Shown piece by piece: positions 1 through 8,674 of a stretch of DNA of 64,000 nt. A program made the translations under genes and the position numbers. The stretch is from Sphingomonas sp. (GTDB lineage Bacteria > Pseudomonadota > Alphaproteobacteria > Sphingomonadales > Sphingomonadaceae). The stretch covers positions 558,001 through 622,000 of the forward strand of contig NZ_JAFKMA010000001.1 in the NCBI RefSeq assembly GCF_017304635.1, in the 5' to 3' direction. Positions within the stretch are counted from its first letter, which is position 1. Each line of letters opens with the position of its first letter. The notes beneath the pieces are model-generated. The model searched no databases. It saw nothing but the letters and a program-made list of their open reading frames with translations, and had not been told where the DNA came from.

Positions 1-1242
1 GAGCAGAATTACGCCTTCTTCACGCACAACATCTTCGAGGTTGCGCCGGGCCTGAAGCTGACGGTCGGCCTGCGCTACACGCACGAGAGCAAGAAACTGA
101 ACGGTACGTTTGCCAACAACAATACGGCGTGCCCGGCGCAGCAGGCGGCGTTGCTGCCCTATCTCAACCTGTCGCCGGCGTTGTTCGGCGGCCTGCTCGG
201 TCTGACCTGCCAGGGCAATTCGACCAGCGAGCTGAACGGCGTCAGCGTCAACGGCAGCCGGTCCGAAAACCGCCTGACCGGGACCGGGATCCTGTCGTAC
301 AAGGTCAACCCGCGCCTGCTGGTCTATGCGAGCTACGCGCGCGGCTACAAGGCGGGCGGCTTCAACCTCGATCCGTCGGCGTTGAAGAACCCGATCCCGA
401 CTTTCGCCTCGGTCGGCGGCGCGCAGGCGGTGGCCGGCAACCTGCAATTCGCGCCGGAGACCAACGACGCGCTCGAGCTCGGCGCGAAATATTCGTCGCG
501 TGCGTTCAGCCTGAACATCGCCGCGTTCCGTCAGCTGTTCAGCAATTTCCAGCTGAACACGTTCAATGGGTCGGTCTTCCTGGTGCAGAACATCGATGCG
601 TGCTCGACCAGCCTGAATGGGGCGGATCGCGACACCAGCGCGAGCACCGGCGCCTGCACCGGCAAGACGAAAGCCGGCGTCGTGTCGCAGGGCGTCGAGC
701 TAGAAGCGGTCCTCAATCCCTCGCGCTATTTCAGCGTCAATGCCGGTTTCACGCTGGCCGACACGCGGTACCGCAACAACTTGGTCGGCAACGCCGCCGG
801 GGTGCCGCTCGATCCGGCGCTACGCATGCTGCCGGGGAACCAGATGTCCAACGCGCCGCGCACGGTGACGACGATGGGCGTGTCGTGGACGCCGCCGATC
901 GGCGACACCGGGCTGAGCGCGCTGTTCTACGTCGATGGGCGCCTGACGAGCGATTTTAACACGGGCTCCGACCTGTTCCCGCAAAAGGCGCAGGACGGCT
1001 ATTTCGTGATGAACGCGCGCGTGGGCCTGCGCGGCAAGGACGATCGCTTCTCGATCGAATTGTGGGCGCAGAACCTGCTCAACACGAACTACACGCAGGT
1101 CGCATTCAGCTCGCCGTTCCAGGCGGGGGCCAGCACCGCGACGTTCACGCCCGACTCGCGCTATCCTGGCGGGGCGCAGATCTTCTCGGCGTTCCTGGCG
1201 GAGCCGCGGACGTACGGGATTACCTTGAGGGGCAAGTTCTAG
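1..1242 (+). CDS. TonB-dependent receptor, C-terminal part (5' end outside window)
   Basis: This is the outer-membrane beta-barrel part of a TonB-dependent receptor. The reading frame is open from base 1, so the signal peptide, TonB box and most of the plug domain lie outside the window. The visible 413 residues have alternating aromatic and polar beta-strand character, with typical receptor strings such as YASYARGYKAGGFN, ELGAKY and FNAG-type strands. The protein ends YGITLRGKF, with the terminal Phe expected of an outer-membrane barrel recognised by the BAM machinery. Receptors of this class import large substrates using TonB/ExbBD energy. The neighbouring catabolic cluster suggests an organic substrate rather than a siderophore, but that is inference. 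The substrate cannot be read from the sequence. Confidence 0.9.
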   Translation, partial: EQNYAFFTHNIFEVAPGLKLTVGLRYTHESKKLNGTFANNNTACPAQQAALLPYLNLSPALFGGLLGLTCQGNSTSELNGVSVNGSRSENRLTGTGILSYKVNPRLLVYASYARGYKAGGFNLDPSALKNPIPTFASVGGAQAVAGNLQFAPETNDALELGAKYSSRAFSLNIAAFRQLFSNFQLNTFNGSVFLVQNIDACSTSLNGADRDTSASTGACTGKTKAGVVSQGVELEAVLNPSRYFSVNAGFTLADTRYRNNLVGNAAGVPLDPALRMLPGNQMSNAPRTVTTMGVSWTPPIGDTGLSALFYVDGRLTSDFNTGSDLFPQKAQDGYFVMNARVGLRGKDDRFSIELWAQNLLNTNYTQVAFSSPFQAGASTATFTPDSRYPGGAQIFSAFLAEPRTYGITLRGKF

Positions 1243-1387
1243 GCTAGCGGCCGCGAAATAGCGTCGCTATTCCGCGCCCGGCCACGCCGGGCCGAGAGCC
1301 CGGCTGGCGATGCGCAGCATCGGCCGACGGCGCGGATTTACTCCGCGCCGGGCTGGTTCGTGGGTGGGAGCGGCTGTCAAATATGCC

Positions 1388-1416
1388 CGAAACTCCGGCC
1401 TAGAGCCGGAGTTTCG
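1388..1416. terminator. 12-bp GC-rich hairpin after the TonB receptor gene
   Basis: Two 12-base arms (1388-1399 and 1405-1416) pair perfectly around a 5-base loop. The 3' flank on the plus strand is only moderately T-rich (CTCTTTC). The hairpin lies between convergent genes, the receptor and the TetR gene, so a bidirectional terminator is plausible. The rest of 1243-1600 holds only other short GC-rich hairpins and the repeat at 1510-1596. No gene is visible there. Confidence 0.5.
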
Positions 1417-1509
1417 CTCTTTCGTATCGGACGCAGGAAGAAGCGGGACCCGGATCAAGTCCGGGGCGACGAGGGTAATTCAAAAGCGGGTGCTCTGCGG
1501 TGACGCTTC

Positions 1510-1596
1510 GTCGCCCCGGCGAAGGCCGGGGCCGCCGGGTTTTTGTTGGCGAACCCTCGAACCACATATAGCGGCCCCGGCCTCCGCCGGGGCGAC
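1510..1596. repeat. Palindromic intergenic repeat (GTCGCCCCGG type)
   Basis: Two 25-base arms, 1510-1534 and 1572-1596, are reverse complements with one mismatch around a 37-base spacer. The arms begin GTCGCCCCGG, and each arm is itself self-complementary. The element belongs to a dispersed family found in most intercistronic gaps of this window. It lies just downstream of the TetR stop codon. Confidence 0.85.
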
Positions 1597-1600
1597 GATT

Positions 1601-2839
1601 TCAGCCGACTATGCCGTCGTCAAAAAGCCCGAATGCCAGCGTCGAGGCGTAATATTTCACCGCGCGGTCCCGCGGCATCGTGCTCGCCCATTTGCGCATG
1701 TCGAACGCCGCGTTTTGCAATGCCATCAGCGACTGCGCGACGATCATCGGGTCGACCGGGCGGAGCGATCCCTCGGCCGCACCATCGGACAGCATCCCGG
1801 CATAGCGCCGCGCGATCCGGTCCGACCGGTCGATCATCGCGCGCCGCACCGGCGTCGGCAGGCCGTTGAGCGCGGTGGTGCGCAACAGCGGCCCGCGCTC
1901 CGAGAATTGCACATCGAGCAAGGTCGCGACGATGCTCGACAGACGGTGCCACCAGTCGCCGCCGGCGGTGTCGCCGGCTTGCTGCACCTCGACGATCATG
2001 TCGAAGCTGCGCTTGAAGCACTGGATGATGAGGTCGTCCTTCGCGTCCAGATGGTGGTAGAAGCTGCCCTTGGTGACGTTCAGTTCCGACGCGATCCGCT
2101 GCACGCTGGCACCGCGATAGCCGAGTTCGTTGGTCAGCCGGGTGGCCGCGCGCAGGAACGCCTCGCGCCCCGGTTCCGCTTCCTCATGCTCGACGTCGAG
2201 CAGGGTCGGCTCCCAGCGCGCGCCCGGTCCGGCGAAACCATGGCGGAACATGTCCATCAGCCGCGCCTCGACTCGGTCGAACTGGTCGAGGTCGTAGCGT
2301 TCGATCCAGGCCGGAATCCAGAACGTATTCTCCAGCAGGACGTGCGCGCGCGCGCCGTTCAGATCCTTCTGCCGGCGATCGGCGGGCTCGCCCCACAGCG
2401 CGCGCGTGCGGCGGAACACGTCGCGCCAGCCGGCCATCAGCCGGCCGAGCATCGGCTCCTCCATCGCGCGCAGGTCGGACAGCGAGGCGAGCGCGCGCTC
2501 GTCATGCTCGCGAATCCGTGCGTACCGCACCATGTTGAGCGCGACGTAGCGGGCGACCCGCGCCTCTGCGGTCGGCTCGGCATGCGCGGCGTCGAGCATC
2601 TCGCCCAGCACTTCCAGCGTGTGTTCGAAACACGCCTGCGCCAGATCTTCCTTGCGCTTGAAATAATAGGTCACGCTGGTCGTGTTCAGCCCGACCCGCC
2701 GCGCGACGTCGGCGAAGGTCATGCCCTTCGCGCTCTGCTCGTTGATCGCTTCGGACGCGGCGGCGAGGATGGCGTCGCGCTTGGCGCGGAATCGCTTGGT
2801 CCGGACTTCTTCGACGTCGGCGATTTCTACGTGCCCCAT
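1601..2839 (-). CDS. Tandem double-TetR transcriptional regulator
   Basis: This 412-residue protein consists of two complete TetR units in one chain, about twice the usual TetR length. The first DNA-binding domain has its helix-turn-helix at about residues 41-62 ([19 protein letters not shown]), followed by a helical ligand domain. The second helix-turn-helix is at about residues 244-265 ([20 protein letters not shown]), followed by a second ligand domain ending at residue 412. A single chain can therefore act like a TetR dimer, with two non-identical recognition helices. It is transcribed divergently from the acyl-CoA dehydrogenase operon, with 164 bp between the starts, and probably represses that operon and itself, relieved by an acyl-CoA. 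The inducer is unknown. Confidence 0.88.
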   Translation of the reverse strand: MGHVEIADVEEVRTKRFRAKRDAILAAASEAINEQSAKGMTFADVARRVGLNTTSVTYYFKRKEDLAQACFEHTLEVLGEMLDAAHAEPTAEARVARYVALNMVRYARIREHDERALASLSDLRAMEEPMLGRLMAGWRDVFRRTRALWGEPADRRQKDLNGARAHVLLENTFWIPAWIERYDLDQFDRVEARLMDMFRHGFAGPGARWEPTLLDVEHEEAEPGREAFLRAATRLTNELGYRGASVQRIASELNVTKGSFYHHLDAKDDLIIQCFKRSFDMIVEVQQAGDTAGGDWWHRLSSIVATLLDVQFSERGPLLRTTALNGLPTPVRRAMIDRSDRIARRYAGMLSDGAAEGSLRPVDPMIVAQSLMALQNAAFDMRKWASTMPRDRAVKYYASTLAFGLFDDGIVG

Positions 2840-2946
2840 CGGTCGATCCTAACAGGTTCGAAGGACAGGACCAGCGGTTTCATAATCGTGACGGCTGCAT
2901 CTTTTCGTTTTTTCGTTCACATATCAAAAGGACGCGAGAACGGCTT

Positions 2947-2962
2947 TACCGAAAATGCGGTA
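2947..2962. promoter_or_regulatory. Candidate TetR operator (TACCG-N6-CGGTA)
   Basis: A perfect 5-bp inverted repeat with a 6-bp spacer lies 41 bp upstream of the acyl-CoA dehydrogenase start, in the only divergent gap shared with the double-TetR gene. It is followed by a second small palindrome, GGTATACC at 2964-2971. The position and symmetry suit a TetR-type operator, but no second copy was found near the other operons, so this is a prediction only. Confidence 0.35.
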
Positions 2963-3003
2963 CGGTATACCCGACTCGCCTACAGCCACAGGAGAGCGAT
3001 GCG

Positions 3004-4287
3004 ATGGACTTCACGTTGAGCGAGCGCGAGACCTATTTCCGCGACCGGGTGAAGGCGTTCATCGACAAGGAAATCGCGCCCCGCAACCACCTCTATCACG
3101 AGCAATCGCACGAGGGGGATCGCTGGAAGGTGCTGCCGGTGATCGAAGAGGTGAAGGCGATCGCCAGGGCGCAGGGGCTGTGGAATTTCTTCATGCCGCC
3201 GCATTCGGGCCAGACTCACGTCGACGACAGCTTCGAGTTCGAAGGGACGCAGCTCACCAACCTCGAATACGCCCTTTGTGCGGAAGAGATGGGCAGGATC
3301 GGCTGGGCGTCCGAATGTTTCAACTGCTCGGCACCCGACACCGGCAACATGGAAGTGTTCCACCGCTACGGCACGCGCGAGCAGAAGGAGCGCTGGCTCA
3401 AGCCGCTGATGAATGGCGAGATTCGTTCCGCCTTCCTGATGACCGAGCCGGCGGTCGCCTCGTCCGACGCGACCAATATCGAGACCAGCATGGTCCGCGA
3501 TGGCGATCACTACGTCATCAACGGGCGCAAATGGTGGTCGTCGGGCGTCGGCGATCCGCGCTGCGCCGTCGCGATCGTGATGGGCAAGACCAATCCCGAC
3601 AACAAGCGGCACCAGCAGCAGAGCCAGATCCTCGTCCCGATGGACGCGCCCGGCGTGACGATCGAGCGGATGCTGTCGGTCTATGGCTACGACCACGCGC
3701 CGCACGGGCATGGTCAGGTGCTGCTGGAGAATGTCCGCGTGCCGGTCGAGAACATCCTGCTCGGCGAGGGGCGCGGCTTCGAGATCGCGCAGGGCCGGCT
3801 CGGGCCGGGGCGCATCCATCACTGCATGCGCACGATCGGCACCGCCGAGACCGCGATCGAGGCGATGGCCAAGCGCCTGCTGAGCCGCGTCGCATTCGGC
3901 AAGCGGATCGCCGACCATTCGATTTGGGAACAGCGCATCGCGCGCGCGCGGATCGACATCGAGATGACCCGGCTGCTCTGCCTCAAGGCCGCCGACATGA
4001 TGGATAAGGCCGGCAACAAGTCGGCCCAGCTCGAGATCGCGATGATAAAGGTGCAGGCGCCGACCATGGCGTTGCAGATTCTGGACGATGCGATCCAGGC
4101 GCATGGCGGCGGCGGCGTCAGCGACGACTTCCCGCTCGCGCACCAATGGGCGGCGATGCGAACTTTGCGCTTCGCCGACGGGCCGGACGAAGTGCACAAC
4201 CGCGCGATCGCCCGGAACGAGTTCGGCAAATATGGCGACTATCGCACCGACCTGCCGTCGAGCGGGGATATCGGGGTCAGCCGCTAA
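3004..4287 (+). CDS. Acyl-CoA dehydrogenase, ACAD10/11 type
   Basis: This FAD-dependent acyl-CoA dehydrogenase family protein has 427 residues, longer than the usual 380. The N-terminal helical domain is at about 1-150, the beta domain starts with [16 protein letters not shown], and the C-terminal helical domain carries [13 protein letters not shown]. In place of the usual YEGT catalytic segment it has [10 protein letters not shown] at about 389-398, with an acidic residue at 392. This is the signature of the ACAD10/11 and LvaC group, which removes phosphate from 4-phosphoacyl-CoA rather than simply dehydrogenating. The matching kinase partner is encoded at 5599. The start is set by AGGAG about 9 bases upstream; an out-of-frame ATG at 2999 is ignored. 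It is the first gene of the operon. Confidence 0.9.
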   Translation: MDFTLSERETYFRDRVKAFIDKEIAPRNHLYHEQSHEGDRWKVLPVIEEVKAIARAQGLWNFFMPPHSGQTHVDDSFEFEGTQLTNLEYALCAEEMGRIGWASECFNCSAPDTGNMEVFHRYGTREQKERWLKPLMNGEIRSAFLMTEPAVASSDATNIETSMVRDGDHYVINGRKWWSSGVGDPRCAVAIVMGKTNPDNKRHQQQSQILVPMDAPGVTIERMLSVYGYDHAPHGHGQVLLENVRVPVENILLGEGRGFEIAQGRLGPGRIHHCMRTIGTAETAIEAMAKRLLSRVAFGKRIADHSIWEQRIARARIDIEMTRLLCLKAADMMDKAGNKSAQLEIAMIKVQAPTMALQILDDAIQAHGGGGVSDDFPLAHQWAAMRTLRFADGPDEVHNRAIARNEFGKYGDYRTDLPSSGDIGVSR

Positions 4288-4296
4288 CGCTTATCC

Positions 4297-4385
4297 GTCA
4301 TGCCGGACTTGTTCCGGCATCCACCGCGCAGCAATTTCCACCGAAGCGGATGGCACGGTGGACCCCGACACAAGGCCGGGGTGAC
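4297..4385. repeat. Palindromic intergenic repeat
   Basis: Arms 4297-4325 and 4357-4385 (29 bases each) are imperfect reverse complements beginning GTCATGCCGG and ending CCGGGGTGAC. It fills the gap between the acyl-CoA dehydrogenase and alcohol dehydrogenase genes. The ribosome binding site of the next gene starts directly after its right end. Confidence 0.8.
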
Positions 4386-4400
4386 GAAGGGAAGAGCAAG

Positions 4401-5483
4401 TTGAAGGCAGCCGTTTTGTTCGAGGCGAAGCAGCCGCTCGAAATCCGCGACGTCGACGTGGCCAAGCCTGGCCCGCACGAGGTGCTGATCCGGACAGCCG
4501 CATGCGGCGTATGCCGCTCCGACCTGCATTTCGTCGATGGCGCCTATCCGACGCCGCTGCCCGCCATCCCCGGCCATGAAGCAGCCGGCATCGTCGAGGC
4601 GGTCGGCAGCGAGGTCCACACGGTCAAGCCGGGCGACGCGGTCGTGACCTGCCTGTCGGCCTTCTGCGGCCATTGCGAGTTCTGCGTGTCGGGCCGCATG
4701 TCGTTGTGCGTCTCGGCCGAGGTGCGACGGCAGCAGGGCAGCGAGCCGCGCCTGTCGATGGACGGCGCGCCGGTCCATCAGATGCTCAACCTGTCGGCCT
4801 ATGCCGAGATGATGCTGGTCCACGAACATGCCTGCGTGCGCGTTGATACCGACATGCCGCTCGACCGCGCGGCGCTGCTCGGCTGTGCGGTCACGACGGG
4901 GGCGGGGGCAGTGTTCAATTCGAGCCCGGTGACGCCAGGCGAGACCGTCTGCGTGGTTGGCTGCGGCGGGATCGGCCTGGCCGCGGTCAACGCCGCCAAG
5001 ATCGCGGGCGCGGGCAAGATCATCGCGCTCGACCCGGTGCCGGAGAAACGCGCCCTGGCCGAAAAGCTCGGCGCGACGCACAGCTTCGATGCGACCGCCG
5101 ACGGTACGGTCGGCGAGGTAGTCGAGCTGACCAAAGGCGGTGTCCATCATGCGATCGAGGCGGTCGGGCGCGAGGCGTCGGCGGAAACCGCGGTCAAGGT
5201 GCTGCGGCGCGGCGGCACCGCGACGATCCTCGGCATGATGCCGCTCGGCAGCAAGGTCGGGCTGTCGGCGCTCGACCTGCTCGGCTCGAAGAAATTGCAG
5301 GGCGGGCTGATGGGCGGCAACCGCTTCCCGGTCGATATTCCCCGGCTGGTCGATTTCTACCTGCGCGGGCTGCTCGACCTCGACTCGATCATCGCCGAGC
5401 GGATGCCGCTGGAGCGGATCAACCATGCGTTCGACGAACTGCGCAAGGGCGATGCTGCGCGTAGCGTGATCGTGTTCGGATGA
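4401..5483 (+). CDS. Zinc-dependent medium-chain alcohol dehydrogenase
   Basis: A 360-residue NAD(P)-dependent alcohol dehydrogenase of the medium-chain family. Catalytic zinc ligands are visible in ACGVCRSD, PGHEAAG and the Cys of LLGCAVTTGAG. The structural zinc lobe is CGHCEFC plus a fourth Cys in MSLC. The Rossmann motif is VVGCGGIGLAAV. The start is a TTG at 4401, read as MKAAVLFEAKQPLEI, with AAGGGAAG just upstream. Upstream in-frame codons fall in the repeat element and are rejected. It should oxidise or reduce an alcohol/aldehyde intermediate of the same pathway as its operon partners. The substrate cannot be read from the sequence. Confidence 0.9.
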   Translation: MKAAVLFEAKQPLEIRDVDVAKPGPHEVLIRTAACGVCRSDLHFVDGAYPTPLPAIPGHEAAGIVEAVGSEVHTVKPGDAVVTCLSAFCGHCEFCVSGRMSLCVSAEVRRQQGSEPRLSMDGAPVHQMLNLSAYAEMMLVHEHACVRVDTDMPLDRAALLGCAVTTGAGAVFNSSPVTPGETVCVVGCGGIGLAAVNAAKIAGAGKIIALDPVPEKRALAEKLGATHSFDATADGTVGEVVELTKGGVHHAIEAVGREASAETAVKVLRRGGTATILGMMPLGSKVGLSALDLLGSKKLQGGLMGGNRFPVDIPRLVDFYLRGLLDLDSIIAERMPLERINHAFDELRKGDAARSVIVFG

Positions 5484-5498
5484 TGCCGACCGGCCCTC

Positions 5499-5587
5499 GT
5501 CATCCCCGCGCAAGCGGGGACCCATCTCCCGACCGTTGCGCTGGGTGGGACGGGCACGAGATGGGCCCCCGCTTGCGCGGGGGTGAC
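5499..5587. repeat. Palindromic intergenic repeat
   Basis: Two 30-base arms, 5499-5528 and 5558-5587, pair with two mismatches. Each arm also folds on itself (CCCCGCGCAAGCGGGG). It fills the gap between the alcohol dehydrogenase and kinase genes. The kinase Shine-Dalgarno GGGAGGG starts directly after the GTGAC end. Confidence 0.85.
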
Positions 5588-5598
5588 GGGAGGGTTTT

Positions 5599-6687
5599 AT
5601 GACGACGGCGCATCCCGACGACGCCCCCAAGACGGTTGCGGTCGACGAGAGGAACGCGCTCGACCTCGACCGGCTGGCCGCGTGGATGGCGGCGAACGTT
5701 GCCGGGTTCGCCGGCCCGCTCGACTACACCAAGTTCGCCGGCGGCCAATCCAACCCGACCTACAAACTGAGCGCGGCATCGGGCGACTATGTCCTCCGTC
5801 GCAAGCCGTTCGGCAATCTGCTCCCCTCGGCGCACGCCGTCGATCGCGAATATCGCGTGATCGCGGGGCTGTACCCGACCGGCTTCCCGGTCGCGCGGCC
5901 CTATGGCCTGTGCACCGACCCGGCCGTCATCGGCACCGACTTTTACGTCATGGGTTTCGCCGACGGGCGGAGCCTATGGGACGGGACGCTGCCCGATTAC
6001 ACGCCGGCGGAGCGGACCGGCATCTACAACGCGATGTGCGACACGCTCGCCGCGCTCCACAACACCGATCATGTCGCCGCAGGGCTCGGCGAATATGGCA
6101 AACCCGGCAATTATTTCGAACGCCAGGTCGCGCGCTGGACGAAGCAGTACAAGCTGGCCGAAACCGAACACATGCCGGCGGTCGAAAGCCTGATCGAGTA
6201 TTTGCCGCGCACGATTCCCGAGCAGACACGCAGGTCGATCGTCCATGGCGACTACCGCATCGACAACATGATGTTCCACGCGACCGAACCGCGCGTGATC
6301 GCGCTGCTCGACTGGGAACTGTCGACGCTGGGCGATCCGCTGGCCGATTTCAGCTATTTCCTGATGAGCTGGGTGACCGTGCCGGAGGGACGGTCGGGCA
6401 TCCTGGGCAAGGCCGGCGGCGACAGCGGCATCCCGACGATCGACGACATGGTCGCGCGCTACTGCGCCGCGACGGGGCGCGACGGGGTGCCCGACCTCAA
6501 CTGGTACTTCGCCTACAACCTGTTCCGGCTGACCGGCATCGTCCAGGGCATCAAGAAGCGCATCGTCGAGGGTACCGCGTCCTCGGCGCAGGCCGGGATC
6601 GCTGGCCGCATCGCGCCTTCGCCAACGGCCCCGGCCTTCGCCGGGGTGACGAGATGGGAGGAGAGAAAATGTCGCTGTTCGACCTGA
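5599..6687 (+). CDS. APH-fold acyl-CoA kinase, ACAD10/11-associated type
   Basis: A 362-residue aminoglycoside-phosphotransferase-fold kinase. The nucleotide loop is FAGGQSNPTYKL (46-57), the catalytic loop HGDYRIDN (216-223) and the metal-binding segment LLDWE (236-240). GNLLPSAHAVDREYRV (72-87) and GIPTIDDMVARYC closely resemble the kinase domain fused to acyl-CoA dehydrogenase in animal ACAD10/11 and the free kinase LvaA of Pseudomonas levulinate catabolism. That enzyme phosphorylates the 4-hydroxyl of a 4-hydroxyacyl-CoA. Residues from about 327 to 351 are encoded by a palindromic repeat, so the native C-terminus has been replaced by APSPTAPAFAGVTRWE-type sequence. The last 19 bases overlap the next gene. 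The fold and the family link are secure; the substrate is inferred. Confidence 0.88.
   Translation: MTTAHPDDAPKTVAVDERNALDLDRLAAWMAANVAGFAGPLDYTKFAGGQSNPTYKLSAASGDYVLRRKPFGNLLPSAHAVDREYRVIAGLYPTGFPVARPYGLCTDPAVIGTDFYVMGFADGRSLWDGTLPDYTPAERTGIYNAMCDTLAALHNTDHVAAGLGEYGKPGNYFERQVARWTKQYKLAETEHMPAVESLIEYLPRTIPEQTRRSIVHGDYRIDNMMFHATEPRVIALLDWELSTLGDPLADFSYFLMSWVTVPEGRSGILGKAGGDSGIPTIDDMVARYCAATGRDGVPDLNWYFAYNLFRLTGIVQGIKKRIVEGTASSAQAGIAGRIAPSPTAPAFAGVTRWEERKCRCST
6578..6650. repeat. Palindromic repeat inside the 3' end of the kinase gene
   Basis: GGCCCCGGCCTTCGCCGGGG near the right end, and the left half with GGCGCAGGCCGGGATCGCTGG, match the dispersed palindromic family of this window. Here the element is read through as codons of the upstream kinase. 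Its right end, GTGAC, leads into the GGGAGGAGAG ribosome binding site of the following dehydrogenase. Confidence 0.7.
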
Positions 6688-7433
6688 CCGGCAAGATCGC
6701 GATCGTCACCGGATCGTCGAAGGGGATCGGCAAGGCGTCGGCGTTCGAACTCGCCGAGCATGGCGCGAAGGTCGTCATCTCGAGTCGCAAGCAGGACGCG
6801 TGCGACGCGGTCGCGGCGGAGATCAACGCGACATACGGCGACGGCACCGCGATCGCGGTCGCCGCCAACATCTCCGACAAGGCGGCGCTGCAGTATCTCG
6901 TCGACAAGACGCGGGCGGCGTTCGCGCGGATCGATGTGCTGGTCTGCAACGCCGCGTCCAACCCCTATTACGGCCCGCAGGCGGACATCAGCGACGAGCA
7001 GTTCCGCAAAATCCTCGACAACAATATCGTGTCGAACCATTGGCTTATATCGATGGTCGCGCCGGAGATGCGCGAGCGCCGCGACGGCGCGATCATCATT
7101 GTCTCGTCGATCGGGGGACTTCGCGGATCGCCCCAGATCGGCGCCTATTGCATTTCGAAAGCGGCCGACATGCAACTCGCGCGCAATCTCGCGCACGAAT
7201 ATGGCCCCGACAATGTCCGGGTGAACTGCATCGCGCCGGGCCTGGTCAAGACCGACTTCGCTCGCGCGCTGTGGGAGGATCCGGCGCGGCAGAACGCGGC
7301 CAACCGTTCGGTCCCGCTCCGTCGCATCGGCGAGCCGGCGGACATTGCCGGCGGCGTCGTGTTCCTGGCGTCGCGCGCGGCGGCGTTCACCACGGGCCAG
7401 ACAATCGTGATGGATGTCGGCGTGACGATCTAG
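6669..7433 (+). CDS. Short-chain dehydrogenase/reductase
   Basis: A 254-residue classical SDR. The cofactor motif is TGSSKGIGKAS near residue 14, NAAS follows the fourth strand, the catalytic Ser is in IVSSIGG and the catalytic Tyr/Lys in YCISKAA. The C-terminal half ends with the family's usual GQTIVMDVG. The ATG at 6669 is preceded by a strong GGGAGGAGAG. It overlaps the kinase stop by 19 bases because the kinase 3' end has been extended by a repeat. In an lva-like pathway an SDR oxidises the 3-hydroxyacyl-CoA made after phosphate elimination; that role is inferred from the context. Confidence 0.92.
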   Translation: MSLFDLTGKIAIVTGSSKGIGKASAFELAEHGAKVVISSRKQDACDAVAAEINATYGDGTAIAVAANISDKAALQYLVDKTRAAFARIDVLVCNAASNPYYGPQADISDEQFRKILDNNIVSNHWLISMVAPEMRERRDGAIIIVSSIGGLRGSPQIGAYCISKAADMQLARNLAHEYGPDNVRVNCIAPGLVKTDFARALWEDPARQNAANRSVPLRRIGEPADIAGGVVFLASRAAAFTTGQTIVMDVGVTI

Positions 7434-7440
7434 ATTGTCC

Positions 7441-7545
7441 GTCATCCCGACCTCGTGCCGGGATCCACCATGCCGCGAGCGTGGGACGAGAGTTTCAACG
7501 GCGGGCCAAGCCGCCCGGTAGATGCCGGGACAAGCCCGGCATGAC
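7441..7545. repeat. Palindromic intergenic repeat
   Basis: Arms 7441-7469 and 7517-7545 (29 bases each) are imperfect reverse complements, starting GTCATCCCGAC and ending CCGGCATGAC. It occupies nearly the whole gap between the two SDR genes. The GGAGG ribosome binding site of the second SDR starts directly after it. Confidence 0.82.
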
Positions 7546-7556
7546 GGAGGATGAAA

Positions 7557-8357
7557 ATGGCAAGGTTTACCGACAAATCGATCATCGTCACCGGCGCGGG
7601 CTCGGGTATCGGCCGCGCCACCGCCCTTCTGTTCGCGCGCGAAGGCGGGCGGGTGATCGTCGCCGACCGGACCAAGGGTGCGGAGGAAACCGCGCGGATG
7701 ATCCTCGACGCCGGCGGCCAGGCGGTCGCGATCGAGATCGACGCAGGGCTTGAGGATGACGTCGTCCGCACCGTCGATCTGGCGGTCGAGCGGTTCGGTG
7801 GGCTCGACATCATGTTCGCCAATGCCGGGATTTCGGGCGGCGTGGCCAACATCTTCGACACCGATGTCGAGCTGATCTCGGAGGTGTTGCGCGTCAACCT
7901 GATCGGCCCGTACCTCGCGATCAAGCACGCCGCGCCGAAAATCGCGGAGCGGGGCGGCGGCGCGATTGTGCTGACCGCCAGCGTCGCCGGCATCCGTTCC
8001 GGCGCAGGCTCGCCGGCCTATTCGGCATCGAAGGCTGGGGTCATCAACCTGGCGATGACCGCGGCGCAGCAGCTGTCGGGATCGAACGTCCGCGTCAACG
8101 CGATCTGCCCCGGTTTGACCGAGACCGGCATGACCAAGCCGACCTTCGATTATGCGCGGGATGCTGGCAAGATGGACCGGGTCGGCCGGCTTAACCCACT
8201 GCGGCGTGGCGCGCAGCCCGAGGAACTGGCCGAAGTCGCCGCCTTCCTCGCCAGCGACGCCGCGAGCTACGTCAACGGCCAGGCGATCGCGGTCGACGGC
8301 GGCCTGTCGTCGAGCCACCCGGTGACCAAGCAGGAATATGGACGGACCGCGGTATGA
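7557..8357 (+). CDS. Short-chain dehydrogenase/reductase
   Basis: A 266-residue classical SDR with [12 protein letters not shown] as the dinucleotide motif, NAGIS, the catalytic Ser in LTASVAG and YSASKAG for Tyr/Lys. The C-terminal GQAIAVDGG is typical. Of two in-frame ATGs (7551 and 7557), the second has GGAGG at a 6-base spacing and is preferred; the first would abut the Shine-Dalgarno. It differs clearly from the preceding SDR, so the operon has two distinct oxidation steps. Its stop overlaps the next start (ATGA). Confidence 0.92.
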   Translation: MARFTDKSIIVTGAGSGIGRATALLFAREGGRVIVADRTKGAEETARMILDAGGQAVAIEIDAGLEDDVVRTVDLAVERFGGLDIMFANAGISGGVANIFDTDVELISEVLRVNLIGPYLAIKHAAPKIAERGGGAIVLTASVAGIRSGAGSPAYSASKAGVINLAMTAAQQLSGSNVRVNAICPGLTETGMTKPTFDYARDAGKMDRVGRLNPLRRGAQPEELAEVAAFLASDAASYVNGQAIAVDGGLSSSHPVTKQEYGRTAV

Positions 8358-8656
8358 CCTTGCTCATCATGGGAACGGTGCGCATCCCCAACGGCGCGCT
8401 CGATGCGGCGCGGCCGGCAATGGTGGCGATGCTGGCGGCGAGCCGCGCGGAGGATGGATGCCTGGCGTACAGCTACGCGCAGGACGTACTCGACCCGCGC
8501 GTCATCCATGTCAGCGAGCGGTGGCGCGACCGCGCCGCGCTCGACGCGCATTTCACGACACCGCATATGGCGGCGTGGCGCGCGCAATTCGCGACGCTCG
8601 GCATCACCGACCGCGACCTGACGCTATACGAAAGCGACGACGGCGCGCCGATCTGA
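8354..8656 (+). CDS. ABM-domain monooxygenase-like protein (YgiN type)
   Basis: A 100-residue protein of the antibiotic-biosynthesis-monooxygenase fold, a ferredoxin-like dimer. Typical features are [14 protein letters not shown] at the start, [13 protein letters not shown] in the centre, and [21 protein letters not shown], the W-x-D-x-x-A-L-x-x-H signature of the group. Relatives act as quinol monooxygenases or small cofactor-independent oxygenases. The start overlaps the SDR stop by 4 bases, so it is translationally coupled and is the last gene of the rightward operon. The substrate is unknown. Confidence 0.82.
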   Translation: MTLLIMGTVRIPNGALDAARPAMVAMLAASRAEDGCLAYSYAQDVLDPRVIHVSERWRDRAALDAHFTTPHMAAWRAQFATLGITDRDLTLYESDDGAPI

Positions 8657-8674
8657 CCGCGCCGCCGGCGGGGA

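Noticed and set aside
1267-1458. Small minus-strand open frame after the TonB receptor
   Set aside because: It consists of hairpin-forming GC-rich sequence with no ribosome binding site and no protein-like composition.
2999-3003. ATG five bases before the ACAD start
   Set aside because: Out of frame, and it ends after a few codons.
5583-6668. Long open frame running into the first SDR (would give a 616-residue protein)
   Set aside because: The part before 6669 is the shifted shadow of the kinase gene. SDR homology and the ribosome binding site begin at 6669.
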